Of a stretch of 64,000 nt of DNA, positions 56,127-64,000 are shown in pieces. Source of the DNA: Acinetobacter sp. WU_MDCI_Axc73 (lineage in GTDB: Bacteria > Pseudomonadota > Gammaproteobacteria > Pseudomonadales > Moraxellaceae); assembly GCF_025562455.1 (NCBI RefSeq), contig NZ_JAHPRO010000011.1, positions 1 through 64,000 of the forward strand, written 5' to 3'. Both the position numbers and the translations under genes were made by a program. The notes below the pieces were generated by a model. That model was not told the DNA's origin and did no database searches. It saw only the letters and a list, made by a program, of their open reading frames with translations. Numbering within the stretch: position 1 is the first letter of the stretch; every line of letters begins with the position of its first letter.

Positions 56127-57254
56127 ATGAAAATTATTACACTATGCAAACAATCATTGCTTGCTGTTGCTGTTACTTCAACTTTTGGTTTAGTACACGC
56201 AGATGATTTTAAAAGGTTCTCGGTTTCGGCAGGGTGGTTGCATGTCATGCCTCAAGGAAAAGCAAATCCCTTTGATATCTCTACCTCAGTACCTAAAGGA
56301 ACCAAAGCCAATGTGGGTGAAATCTCAATTCCTGCTTTTATGAGCGCGGTTGATCCTGATTCAAAGATACCCTCGACAGGTGAAAATGCTAAAGACATTC
56401 TAGATTTAGTATTTAAAAAACCAGAAGGTGGAGGTCAAAGTATTGGGGAAATATTAGGCTTTGTTGATGAAAATGGAAATGTGACGGCTGAAACTTCTGG
56501 TGTAGCGACCATTAATGGAATTGATCATTGGCAAAATGAAGGAAGTGGATTGGAGGCTGATGATGTTGATACATTGGGACTCACTTTTAACTACTATTTA
56601 AATGAGAATGTTTCATTACAATTCATTGGTGGTATTCCTCCTAAAGTCGATATTAATGGAAAAGGTTTTATCAAAGCACCGCTAACAGGTTCAGCGGCGC
56701 CTGGTGGTCTAGCAGGATCTGTCATAGGGGATAATCTTGGACTTAAAAAAGAAATTCCTATTACGAATCTGGATGCATATGGTAAAGCAGCATCAGTACG
56801 TGCATGGACACCAGCATTGGAGGCGCAATACCAGTGGGGTAAGGCTGGCGTCAATAAATTCAGACCTTATGTCGGTGCGGGGGTAATGTATGCTCATTTT
56901 AGTGATATTAAACTAAACTCTGGTATACGCTCTGACTTGGAAGCTGCAGGACACATGATTCAAAATATTCATGATGGACAGGCAGGCGCTGCATTAGATG
57001 GTAAAAAATCAAGTGCAAATCCAGTAGTGGATGTTGATGCAGATGATGCGATTGCACCGATTGTAACTGCTGGGTTTACTTATGATATAACGCCAAATTG
57101 GTATACAGTAGCTTCAGTATCTTATGCCAAACTCAATAATAAGGCGACGATTAATGTGTTTGATAGCAATACGAACAACCAGCTGATTCATGCCACCACC
57201 AAAATGGATATCGATCCTATTATTACTTATTTAGGGGTAGGTTATCGTTTTTAA
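56127..57254 (+). CDS. OmpW-family outer-membrane protein, enlarged
   Basis: A 375-residue barrel protein with a signal peptide ending VHA (about residue 25). OmpW marks are FSVSAGWLHVMPQGKANP near the start, DTLGLTFNYYLNENVSLQFIGGIPPKVDINGKG, FRPYVGAGVMYAHFSD, and the end ITYLGVGYRF. OmpW proteins are normally about 200-230 residues; here extra segments (about residues 50-130 and 270-310, acidic and Gly-rich) make it much longer. It is a porin for small hydrophobic molecules in other bacteria. Start has AAAGGAC before it. Single gene. Confidence 0.8.
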   Translation: MKIITLCKQSLLAVAVTSTFGLVHADDFKRFSVSAGWLHVMPQGKANPFDISTSVPKGTKANVGEISIPAFMSAVDPDSKIPSTGENAKDILDLVFKKPEGGGQSIGEILGFVDENGNVTAETSGVATINGIDHWQNEGSGLEADDVDTLGLTFNYYLNENVSLQFIGGIPPKVDINGKGFIKAPLTGSAAPGGLAGSVIGDNLGLKKEIPITNLDAYGKAASVRAWTPALEAQYQWGKAGVNKFRPYVGAGVMYAHFSDIKLNSGIRSDLEAAGHMIQNIHDGQAGAALDGKKSSANPVVDVDADDAIAPIVTAGFTYDITPNWYTVASVSYAKLNNKATINVFDSNTNNQLIHATTKMDIDPIITYLGVGYRF

Positions 57255-57447
57255 TTTTAGAGACACGGTTTAAAACTTTATTGATAATGGCATGCTGATC
57301 AATACGATGATAAGCATGCTTTTTTAATTCGCAAAATAACAAATTTTTTGAATTTGAATGATCGATCACGCATAAAATTTTATAACTAAACTTATTTTCT
57401 AGCAGGCATAGGTCGCATAGTTAAAAGGCTATAATACACCTGATTAA

Positions 57448-58470
57448 ATGATGGGTGATGTTCGGGTGCTTCAGTTGAAAAAAATGAAAATTTACTTTTC
57501 TTTAGGGCTATTGATCTTTTTATCAGGTTGTCAAAATTTGCCTACCACGCTAGTCGCTAAATTAATGGATAATCAGCAAACTCGAGAGAATGTTCAATAT
57601 CTTGAACAATATGCTAAAGAAAATATTAATCAACGTCTTATTGTTAAGACTGATCTATATTACGGCGATCTGCCGAGTCAAAAACTGGATATTATTTATC
57701 CTGAAATATTGGTTGATAAAAAGATTCCTGTGATTTTTCTGGTTCATGGTGGGGGTTGGGTTGCTGGCAACAAAGAGAGTATGTTGCCCTATGCGAAATT
57801 GCTTGCAGATCGTGGTTTTTTGGTGGTCAATGTTGAATATACTTTAGTTCCACAAGCTGCTTATCCACAACAGGTATTGGAATTAAATCAGGCAGTTGGG
57901 TATATTGTTCAACACCAAAATCAATTACCAATCGACTTATCGCGTATTTTTTTTAGTGGTGATTCTGCAGGCGCAAATATTACGAGCAGTTATATTGCTG
58001 CATTAAATGCGACTAAAATGTCAGAGCAGCTTAATTTGAAAGCATCTATTTCTGCTCAAAGTGTGCGGGGGCTAGTGCTGCATAGTGGCGTTTATGATTT
58101 AAAAACTTTATACCACTCAAGTGCAAAAGCAGGAAAAATCGTATCTTGGGGAGCACAAAGCGTCATTGCTCAATACAGTGGATATTCTCGCCCTACGGAT
58201 CAACAATTAGACTTGATGTCTGCTTATCCATGGATCACAGCGCAATTTCCACCCGTGTATATTAGCGCAACAGATCAGGATATTTTGACTCAAACTCAGA
58301 CTAAACCATTTGTTAAAAAGCTCAAAAATTTGGGCGTAGTTGTGAGTTCAAAAATATACGGCAAAGATTATGCTGAAAATATTAATCATGATTTTAACTT
58401 TAATATGCGGTTTAAAGCCAGTCATGAAGTTTTTGATCAGTCTATCCAGTTCCTCAAGCGTCATTCTTGA
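57448..58470 (+). CDS. Lipoprotein alpha/beta-hydrolase (esterase/lipase)
   Basis: A protein of 340 residues as the open frame, but the lipoprotein signal MKIYFSLGLLIFLSGC (lipobox LSGC) starts at ATG 57484, so the mature membrane-anchored enzyme may begin there; upstream ribosome-binding sites are weak. The hydrolase fold has HGGGWVAGNKESM (oxyanion) and FSGDSAGANI (nucleophile Ser), and NHDFNF has the likely catalytic His near residue 313. Hormone-sensitive-lipase-like class. The T-run hairpin at 58499-58530 ends it. Confidence 0.8.
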   Translation: MMGDVRVLQLKKMKIYFSLGLLIFLSGCQNLPTTLVAKLMDNQQTRENVQYLEQYAKENINQRLIVKTDLYYGDLPSQKLDIIYPEILVDKKIPVIFLVHGGGWVAGNKESMLPYAKLLADRGFLVVNVEYTLVPQAAYPQQVLELNQAVGYIVQHQNQLPIDLSRIFFSGDSAGANITSSYIAALNATKMSEQLNLKASISAQSVRGLVLHSGVYDLKTLYHSSAKAGKIVSWGAQSVIAQYSGYSRPTDQQLDLMSAYPWITAQFPPVYISATDQDILTQTQTKPFVKKLKNLGVVVSSKIYGKDYAENINHDFNFNMRFKASHEVFDQSIQFLKRHS

Positions 58471-58498
58471 AGCTGGATGCAATTTTAAGTGGTTATAA

Positions 58499-58530
58499 AA
58501 AAATCAGCATCCAATACGATGCTGATTTTT
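58499..58530. terminator. Bidirectional terminator
   Basis: AAAAATCAGCAT (58499-58510) pairs perfectly with ATGCTGATTTTT (58519-58530), between the lipoprotein esterase and the convergent thiolase. Confidence 0.88.
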
Positions 58531-58558
58531 CAAATCATTAATAGAAAATAAATAGAAC

Positions 58559-60109
58559 TTATTTTTCTACAATCGCGACTACGCCTTGACCACCAGCGGC
58601 ACAGATCGAAACTAAAATACGTCCTGAACCTTTTTGGTTAAGAATTTTAGCCGCAGTCGCAAGGATACGACCACCAGTTGCAGCAAATGGGTGACCTGCA
58701 GCTAAAGAAGAGCCGTGAATGTTTAATTTAGAACGGTCAATCGCACCTAAAGCAGCATCCAAGCCTAAGCGCTCTTTACAGAATTTAGGATCTTCCCAAG
58801 CTTTCAGTGTAGCAAGTACTTGTGATGCAAACGCTTCATGGATTTCGTAATAATCAAAATCTTGTAGTTTTAAGCCAGCACGTTCAAGCATACGTGGAAC
58901 GGCATAAGCAGGTGCCATCAATAAGCCTTCTTTTTTACCGACGAAGTCAACCGCTGCTGTTTCAGAGAAGCTTAAGTATGCTAATACTTCATGTCCGTTT
59001 GCTTTAGCCCATTCTTCAGAAGCTAAAAGAACAACAGATGCACCATCAGTCAGTGGAGTAGAGTTACCCGCTGTCATGGTCGCATTTTCACCTTTACCAA
59101 AAACAGGCTTAAGTTTTGCAAGTTTTTCGACTGATGAGTCTGGACGTAAGTTATTGTCGCGCTCAAGACCCATAAATGGGGTAATTAAGTCATCAAAGAA
59201 ACCTTCTTCATAGGCTTTTGCCATTTTATGATGAGAAGATGCAGCAAGTTCATCCTGTTCTTCACGACCAATATTCCATTCAAGTGCGGTAATGGCAGCG
59301 TGATCGCCCATTGAAAGACCTGTGCGTGGTTCACCATTTTTTGGCGCATCCATCAATTCTTTCAAATTAATTTTAGTTAAAGCCTTTAAACGATCTTTAC
59401 CTGTTTTTGCGATGTTCAATTCAAGCAAGGCTTTACGCAAACCGTCACCAAAGGCGATAGGTGCATCCGAAGTTGTGTCTACACCGCCAGCAATTGCGAC
59501 ATCGATTTGACCCAGTGCAATTTTATTGGCAACGGCAAACGCAGCTTGTAAACCTGTACCACATGCTTGCTGAATATCATAAGCAGGTGTTTCTGGAGCA
59601 AGGGCCGTATTCAGTACGCACTCACGGGTCATATTAAAATCACGGCTGTGTTTTAAAACCGCACCCGCAACGACCTCACCAAGGCGTTGACCTTGAAGAT
59701 TGTAACGTTCAACCAGACCATTTAATGCGGCAGTCAGCATGTCCATATTAGATGCTTTAAAATACGCGCCATTAGAACGGGCAAATGAAATACGGTTACC
59801 ACCAATAATGGCGACACGGCGAATTGCGTTTTGACTCATGTTTTGATCCTGTTGAACAGAAGGTTGCGCTTTAGTTGAAGTTTTTGTGCTAGCTGGCGTT
59901 TTATTGGTGGCAGCTGTCGTTTTTGTACGTGCAGTGCTTGCACGTGTACGTGGTGTTTTAGTTGCGGTTGCAGCGGTTGCTTTCGCTGGATCTGAAGCAG
60001 TACTTTTAGTTGAGCGGGGAGTACGCTTTGATGTATTTGACACAGTATCCGAAGCAGTATTAGTCGCTGCTTTCTGCTTTTGTGGATTGTCTTGAGTTGT
60101 TTTGCTCAT
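58559..60109 (-). CDS. Acetyl-CoA acetyltransferase (thiolase, FadI-like) with basic low-complexity N-terminal extension
   Basis: The C-terminal 426 residues form a complete thiolase: active-site Cys in QQACGTGLQAA, His in GHPFAATGG, second Cys in SICAAGGQG. It would split or condense acyl-CoA. Residues 1-90 are unusual: almost only Thr, Ala, Ser, Lys, Arg, Pro, Asn, Asp and Gln, no aromatics, strongly positive, like histone H1 or AlgP tails. A second start, ATG 59839 (MSQNAIRRV), has AGGA 7 nt upstream and would give the normal-length enzyme. The long start at 60109 has GGAAAAGCC before it. Divergent from fabG-type and MaoC genes, so probably a beta-oxidation-like set. Confidence 0.88.
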   Translation of the reverse strand: MSKTTQDNPQKQKAATNTASDTVSNTSKRTPRSTKSTASDPAKATAATATKTPRTRASTARTKTTAATNKTPASTKTSTKAQPSVQQDQNMSQNAIRRVAIIGGNRISFARSNGAYFKASNMDMLTAALNGLVERYNLQGQRLGEVVAGAVLKHSRDFNMTRECVLNTALAPETPAYDIQQACGTGLQAAFAVANKIALGQIDVAIAGGVDTTSDAPIAFGDGLRKALLELNIAKTGKDRLKALTKINLKELMDAPKNGEPRTGLSMGDHAAITALEWNIGREEQDELAASSHHKMAKAYEEGFFDDLITPFMGLERDNNLRPDSSVEKLAKLKPVFGKGENATMTAGNSTPLTDGASVVLLASEEWAKANGHEVLAYLSFSETAAVDFVGKKEGLLMAPAYAVPRMLERAGLKLQDFDYYEIHEAFASQVLATLKAWEDPKFCKERLGLDAALGAIDRSKLNIHGSSLAAGHPFAATGGRILATAAKILNQKGSGRILVSICAAGGQGVVAIVEK

Positions 60110-60350
60110 AAGGCTTTTCCAAGCATGTTTATGATATTCTTGAAGTGTACATTAACATAATTAAAATAGACCTGTATTGACTAGAATGACATTCTAGACT
60201 GCATTCAGGTCAAGACATATCAAGATTAACTCAAGTATTATTTTATTCAAATCCATGAACCTATATGTTCACAAGTTTCCAACAAAGGATATAAACAGCA
60301 ATTATCTGGCTGAGTTTATACATACAATTTTTGCATGAGAGATAATAACC

Positions 60351-61742
60351 ATGACTGATCAATACCAGGCATTTACCCAATCACCACTTGGTAAGTTTGT
60401 CGTAAAGAATTTAGGTTTACCATCACCCGCGGCGCTAGATCGTTTTGAAAGTGCTGAACCTGTTATCAATGGTGCTGTATTGCTTGGTGCTGCGCCTTCA
60501 AGTTCTTTATCTGGTGCAATTGCGCAGGTTTTGAGTAATATCCATGCGGACAGCTATGCAGGCAACAATGCAGAGTTGCAGCAAACTGCTGCAAAAGTTG
60601 GTTTAAATTTACGCGCTTTTAATTCAGGTGACAAAGAGTCTAAATTTAAAGCCGTGGTTTTTGATGCGTCTGGTATTCAAAATTCTGAACAGTTGAATGA
60701 ACTGTATAAATTCTTTCATCCAGTAGCACGTCAAATTCAAAGCTCTGGTCGAGTAATTGTGATTGGCACTACACCAGAATCAGCAAAAACTGTAAAACAG
60801 GCAATTGCGCAACGTGCGCTTGAAGGTTTTGTAAAATCTGTTGGTAAAGAATTTAAAAAAGGAATTACTGCACAAGTCGTCTATGTAGATGAAGGTGCAG
60901 CGAATAATATCGAATCTACTCTACGTTTCTTGTTGTCTCCACGTTCAGCTTATGTTTCTGGTCAGGTGATTCACGTTTCAAAAGCAGAGGTTGCAAAAGT
61001 AGAGTGGAATCAACCATTGGCAGGTAAAACTGCATTGGTCACTGGAGCGAGTCGCGGTATTGGTGAAGCAATTGCACATGTATTGGCGCGTGATGGCGCA
61101 CATGTAATTTGTCTGGATGTACCACAGCAGCAAGCGGATCTTGATCGCGTTGCAGCGGAAATAGGTGGTTCGGCTTTAGGTCTAGATATTACTGCGGCTG
61201 ATGCAGGGGAGAAAATTAAAGCGGCTGCTGCAAAACAGGGCGGCTTGGATGTTATTGTACATAATGCGGGTATTACTCGTGATAAAACTTTGGCTAATAT
61301 GAAGCCTGAGCTTTGGGATATGGTCATTAACATTAACTTGTCAGCGGCTGAACGTATCAATGACTATCTATTGACTAATGATGGTTTAAATGCCAATGGT
61401 CGCATTGTTTGCGTTTCTTCAATTAGTGGTATTGCAGGGAACTTGGGACAAACCAACTATGCGGCATCTAAAGCAGGTGTGATTGGTTTAGTTAAATTTA
61501 CTGCACCAACTTTGAAAAATGGTATTACTATCAATGCAGTTGCACCAGGTTTTATTGAAACTCAAATGACCGCTGCGATACCATTTGCAATTCGTGAAGC
61601 GGGCCGTCGTATGAACTCGATGAATCAGGGTGGCTTACCCGTTGATGTTGCGGAAACCATTGCATGGTACGCATCAACTGCATCAACTGGTCTAAATGGT
61701 AACGTTGTACGTGTGTGTGGGCAAAGTTTGCTCGGTGCGTAA
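60351..61742 (+). CDS. Long 3-oxoacyl-ACP reductase (FabG4/HMwFabG-type)
   Basis: A 463-residue SDR protein. The first about 215 residues are a Rossmann-like domain without the catalytic residues; the C-terminal half has NAD(P)-binding TGASRGIGEAI (about 229-239), NAGITRDKTLANM, and the catalytic Ser-Tyr-Lys in SSISGIAG and YAASKAG. This is the layout of high-molecular-weight FabG, which acts on CoA- or ACP-linked 3-ketoacyl groups. GAGATAATAACC precedes the ATG. Divergent from the thiolase and upstream of MaoC, which supports joint work on acyl-CoA. Confidence 0.9.
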   Translation: MTDQYQAFTQSPLGKFVVKNLGLPSPAALDRFESAEPVINGAVLLGAAPSSSLSGAIAQVLSNIHADSYAGNNAELQQTAAKVGLNLRAFNSGDKESKFKAVVFDASGIQNSEQLNELYKFFHPVARQIQSSGRVIVIGTTPESAKTVKQAIAQRALEGFVKSVGKEFKKGITAQVVYVDEGAANNIESTLRFLLSPRSAYVSGQVIHVSKAEVAKVEWNQPLAGKTALVTGASRGIGEAIAHVLARDGAHVICLDVPQQQADLDRVAAEIGGSALGLDITAADAGEKIKAAAAKQGGLDVIVHNAGITRDKTLANMKPELWDMVININLSAAERINDYLLTNDGLNANGRIVCVSSISGIAGNLGQTNYAASKAGVIGLVKFTAPTLKNGITINAVAPGFIETQMTAAIPFAIREAGRRMNSMNQGGLPVDVAETIAWYASTASTGLNGNVVRVCGQSLLGA

Positions 61743-61857
61743 TTTGCCAGTTTATTATATGGTCGCTTTGAAAACAGAATAATATTCACCCTCTTTTTAT
61801 CAGTTTAAGGAGAGGGTATCCTCATTGTAAATCTATAAAAATTGAATAAGGTCAACC

Positions 61858-62712
61858 ATGAATACACGCCATTTTAGCCAACTTCCTAAACCGTATCTGG
61901 CTTATCCTAAAGTCATTCAAGGTCTGGTATTTAAAAAGCCAACGGGCCCAAAAGTTTTGCCACAGGTTGAATATGTGGTGGATTCATTTCAAGTCGATCA
62001 AAAACATTTACAAGCCTATAATGAAGTTTGTGGTTTTAAAAATGATGGTTTTATTCCTGCGATTTATCTAGCAGTGCTTTCACAGAGCCTACAGATGCAT
62101 ATGATGACCACAGAAGCTTTTCCATTTGCAGTATTAGGTTTGGTTCATATTCGTAATCAAATCAAACAAACACGTAAAATTGGAGTAGATGAACGTTTAA
62201 CGTTATCTTGTAAGTTTGGTGAGTTAAAGCCACATGATAAAGGCGTTCAATTTGATTTCATAACCACTGCAAAGGTGGGCAATGAAGTGGTTATGCAGGG
62301 TTTAACCACTTACTTGTCTCGTCAAAAGACAGAGAGAAAGACCGCTGAAAAAGCAAAAGAAAGCAGAACACCAGAGTATCAACTTCAACAAGTATGGGAT
62401 ATTGCAGAAAATACAGGTCGTCGCTATGCCAAAGTTTCAGGCGACTTTAACCTCATCCATATTCATGCTGTTACTGCAAAAGCATTTGGTTTCAAACAGG
62501 CGATTGCACATGGAATGTGGAGTAAAGCAAAGGCTTTGGCCAATATCAATTTACCAGATGCTTATGAAGCAGATGTTTGGTTTAAACTTCCAATGTATTT
62601 GCCATCAAAAGTCGAGTTTTTGACAGCAGAACAGCCAAAGGAAACTGATTTTTTAATTCGCAATGAAAAGTCAAAAAAACCGCATGTTTCAGGAACGGTC
62701 AGCGCTTTGTAA
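61858..62712 (+). CDS. MaoC-family (R)-hydratase-like protein
   Basis: A 284-residue double hot-dog protein. The hydratase-2 motif is in the C-terminal half: GDFNLIHIHAVTAKAFGFKQAIAHGMW (about 192-218), with the Asp and His residues that hydrate trans-2-enoyl-CoA or dehydrate the 3-hydroxy form. With the adjacent long FabG and thiolase it could run a reductive or oxidative four-carbon/fatty-acyl CoA cycle, such as synthesis of 3-hydroxyacyl groups. AAGGTCAACC precedes the ATG. Confidence 0.85.
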   Translation: MNTRHFSQLPKPYLAYPKVIQGLVFKKPTGPKVLPQVEYVVDSFQVDQKHLQAYNEVCGFKNDGFIPAIYLAVLSQSLQMHMMTTEAFPFAVLGLVHIRNQIKQTRKIGVDERLTLSCKFGELKPHDKGVQFDFITTAKVGNEVVMQGLTTYLSRQKTERKTAEKAKESRTPEYQLQQVWDIAENTGRRYAKVSGDFNLIHIHAVTAKAFGFKQAIAHGMWSKAKALANINLPDAYEADVWFKLPMYLPSKVEFLTAEQPKETDFLIRNEKSKKPHVSGTVSAL

Positions 62713-62716
62713 ATTT

Positions 62717-62744
62717 TAAAAGCCCGATCAATTCGGGCTTTTTA
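62717..62744 (+). terminator. Terminator of the maoC-family gene
   Basis: AAAAGCCCGA (62718-62727) pairs with TCGGGCTTTT (62733-62742), followed by T. Confidence 0.85.
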
Positions 62745-62772
62745 CATAAAATTAGAAAAAAAGGAAACAAGA

Positions 62773-64000
62773 ATGAGCGCTTTAACAGAAATTCTATTTG
62801 CAGATAAGCAAAATTATCACGGTTCGATCGATCAGCGTTTTCACGATTTGGCAGAACAATTTAGCCGTTTGCAGGATGCGCGGACTGAACAAGGCGGAGC
62901 AGCTTTAGCCGTTTATTTTCACGGACAAAAAGTGGTTGATATTTATACTGGGAAAAAATCTCAGACTGAACAATGGAATGAAGACACACTTTCTGTTTGT
63001 TACTCAACTGGAAAAGGCGTATTAGCAACTTTGGCACATATTTTGGTTAGTGAAGGCTTGATAGAATATGATGTTCCCATTGCGCATTACTGGCCAGAAT
63101 TTGGACAAAACAATAAAGAGTCGATCACCCTCAGACATATATTGAGTCATCAAAGTGGGTTATACGACATTCGCAATTTAATTCAAAATGCACGTGAAAT
63201 GCTGAATTGGTCACATATGTTACAGGTGTTTGAACAAGCGACGCCACGTTTTGCTGTTAATCAAAGCAATGCTTATCAAGCATTAACATTTGGCTGGTTA
63301 GTAGGAGGCGCGCTTGAAAAAGCGACTGGACGCGGTTTATCTGATTTAATGCAAACTTATTTGGTCAACCCTTTACAATTAGACGGTGCATTTTTTGGTG
63401 TGCCGAGTTCAGAGTTGGATCGTGTTGCTAGATTAATTCCACAAAAAAGATCAACTGAGCAAAAACCTCAAGACGCTCAAACAAAAAAAACAAAAGCACA
63501 TAAACCTTCTCTTGCCGATAAATTAGTCACGTGGACTGGACAAAATCCACAAGACTTTCAGGATGCGATGATCCCTAAGGGAATGAAAAATTTTAGTTTC
63601 TTTAGTGATGAAGGGCTTCAAGCGATTATTCCTGCTGCGAATGGTACTTTTACTGCAAATAGCCTAAGTAAAATATATGCCATGTTGGCGAATGGCGGGC
63701 AATGGGAAGGGAAGATATTGATTAAGCCTGATGTATTTCAACAGTTAAGTACCATTCAAAGTTATGCAAGAGATAGAGTGATGCCGATTCCTATGAATTG
63801 GCGGTTGGGTTATCACCGAGTTTTAACCATGGGGAAACGTGCCAAAAATGGTTTTGGGCACATAGGTTATAATGGTTCTGGAGCATGGTGTGATCCAGAT
63901 CGAAGTTTAAGCTTTGCTTATACCCATAATTTTAAAATTGGTTCGATTACAGGTGATTACCGTTTATGGGGATTAACTCAGGAAACTTTGCGTTGTGTAG
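62773..64000 (+). CDS. Serine beta-lactamase-family hydrolase (EstB-type), partial at window end
   Basis: Begins MSALTEILFADKQNYHG, 7 nt after AAGGAA. The SxxK motif is STGK (Ser78, Lys81), followed by ISLRHILSHQSG-like SITLRHILSHQSGLYD and the EstB-type AYQALTFGWLVGGALEKATGRGL, where the usual YxN motif is replaced. These are the marks of class C-like esterases such as EstB and carboxylesterase type VIII rather than true beta-lactamases. The frame stays open for 409 codons to the last base, so the C-terminus lies outside the window. Confidence 0.85.
   Translation, partial: MSALTEILFADKQNYHGSIDQRFHDLAEQFSRLQDARTEQGGAALAVYFHGQKVVDIYTGKKSQTEQWNEDTLSVCYSTGKGVLATLAHILVSEGLIEYDVPIAHYWPEFGQNNKESITLRHILSHQSGLYDIRNLIQNAREMLNWSHMLQVFEQATPRFAVNQSNAYQALTFGWLVGGALEKATGRGLSDLMQTYLVNPLQLDGAFFGVPSSELDRVARLIPQKRSTEQKPQDAQTKKTKAHKPSLADKLVTWTGQNPQDFQDAMIPKGMKNFSFFSDEGLQAIIPAANGTFTANSLSKIYAMLANGGQWEGKILIKPDVFQQLSTIQSYARDRVMPIPMNWRLGYHRVLTMGKRAKNGFGHIGYNGSGAWCDPDRSLSFAYTHNFKIGSITGDYRLWGLTQETLRCV

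Noticed and set aside
62773..64000. True beta-lactamase conferring resistance
   Set aside because: SxxK is present but the YxN and KTG context follows the EstB esterase pattern, and no signal peptide is seen.

Overview
The window is chromosomal DNA from an Acinetobacter-type gammaproteobacterium (Moraxellaceae). The basis is AT-rich sequence, a DcaP-like porin, an AceI (PACE) efflux pump with its divergent LysR gene, and otherwise typical gammaproteobacterial housekeeping genes. No species call is possible by eye. I see no phage, insertion sequence, CRISPR array, rRNA or integrase. About 60 protein genes and one tRNA are packed on both strands, usually in short operons closed by clear hairpin terminators.

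Layout. 1-2.6 kb: a truncated secreted esterase, argF and a TetR regulator with its own operator. 3.2-8.1 kb: a glutamate/aspartate ABC importer (gltIJKL) and a convergent DcaP porin. 8.7-12.2 kb: Lrp regulator, YebC, an acyltransferase-like protein, then a stress-like cluster with a 52-residue glutamine-rich disordered protein, a 38-residue membrane protein and a ferritin-like protein. 12.7 kb: a CAT-anticodon tRNA. 13-16 kb: a periplasmic alkylsulfatase with an outer-membrane channel-like protein. 16.2-21.5 kb: bioB, queG, nnrD, ruvC, FxsA. 21.5-22.8 kb: a gene-poor stretch with a probable decayed gene and a small zinc-ribbon membrane protein. 22.9-29.9 kb: metK, tkt, OsmC-like, YceI, GFA-like and glutamine-amidotransferase-like genes. 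30-35.4 kb: an aldehyde and alcohol oxidation module (NAD-dependent aldehyde dehydrogenase, GAF-domain regulator, lipase-like hydrolase, iron-type alcohol dehydrogenase). 35.6-42 kb: PIF1-like helicase, a CHMI-family isomerase, an AraC/GyrI regulator, a lone AAA ATPase, thiM, a double-zinc-ribbon protein of unknown function and a small unknown protein. 42.3-46.7 kb: pepN, a small unknown protein, a UspA-family protein and an RDD protein. 46.7-51.3 kb: a magnesium operon (outer-membrane-like protein, mgtA, mgtC) behind a roughly 225-nt structured leader. 51.3-58.5 kb: benE, a LysE exporter, transaldolase, aceR/aceI, a large OmpW-family protein and a lipoprotein esterase. 58.6-64 kb: a thiolase with a basic low-complexity tail, divergent from a long FabG, a MaoC hydratase and an EstB-type serine hydrolase that runs off the end.

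Most unusual signal. The mgtA operon leader (about 46754-46980) has a near-consensus promoter, a long-range stem that looks like an aptamer P1, and a hairpin that buries the Shine-Dalgarno of the first gene. One 5' segment can pair with either the P1 partner or the anti-Shine-Dalgarno strand, which is the layout of a translational riboswitch. I could not assign it by eye to the M-box, yybP-ykoY or mgtA-leader families. Other points of interest are the disordered-protein cluster at 11.1-12.2 kb, the histone-like tail with two plausible starts on the thiolase, operator-like palindromes before tetR, argF and yceI, and a possible leader element before metK.
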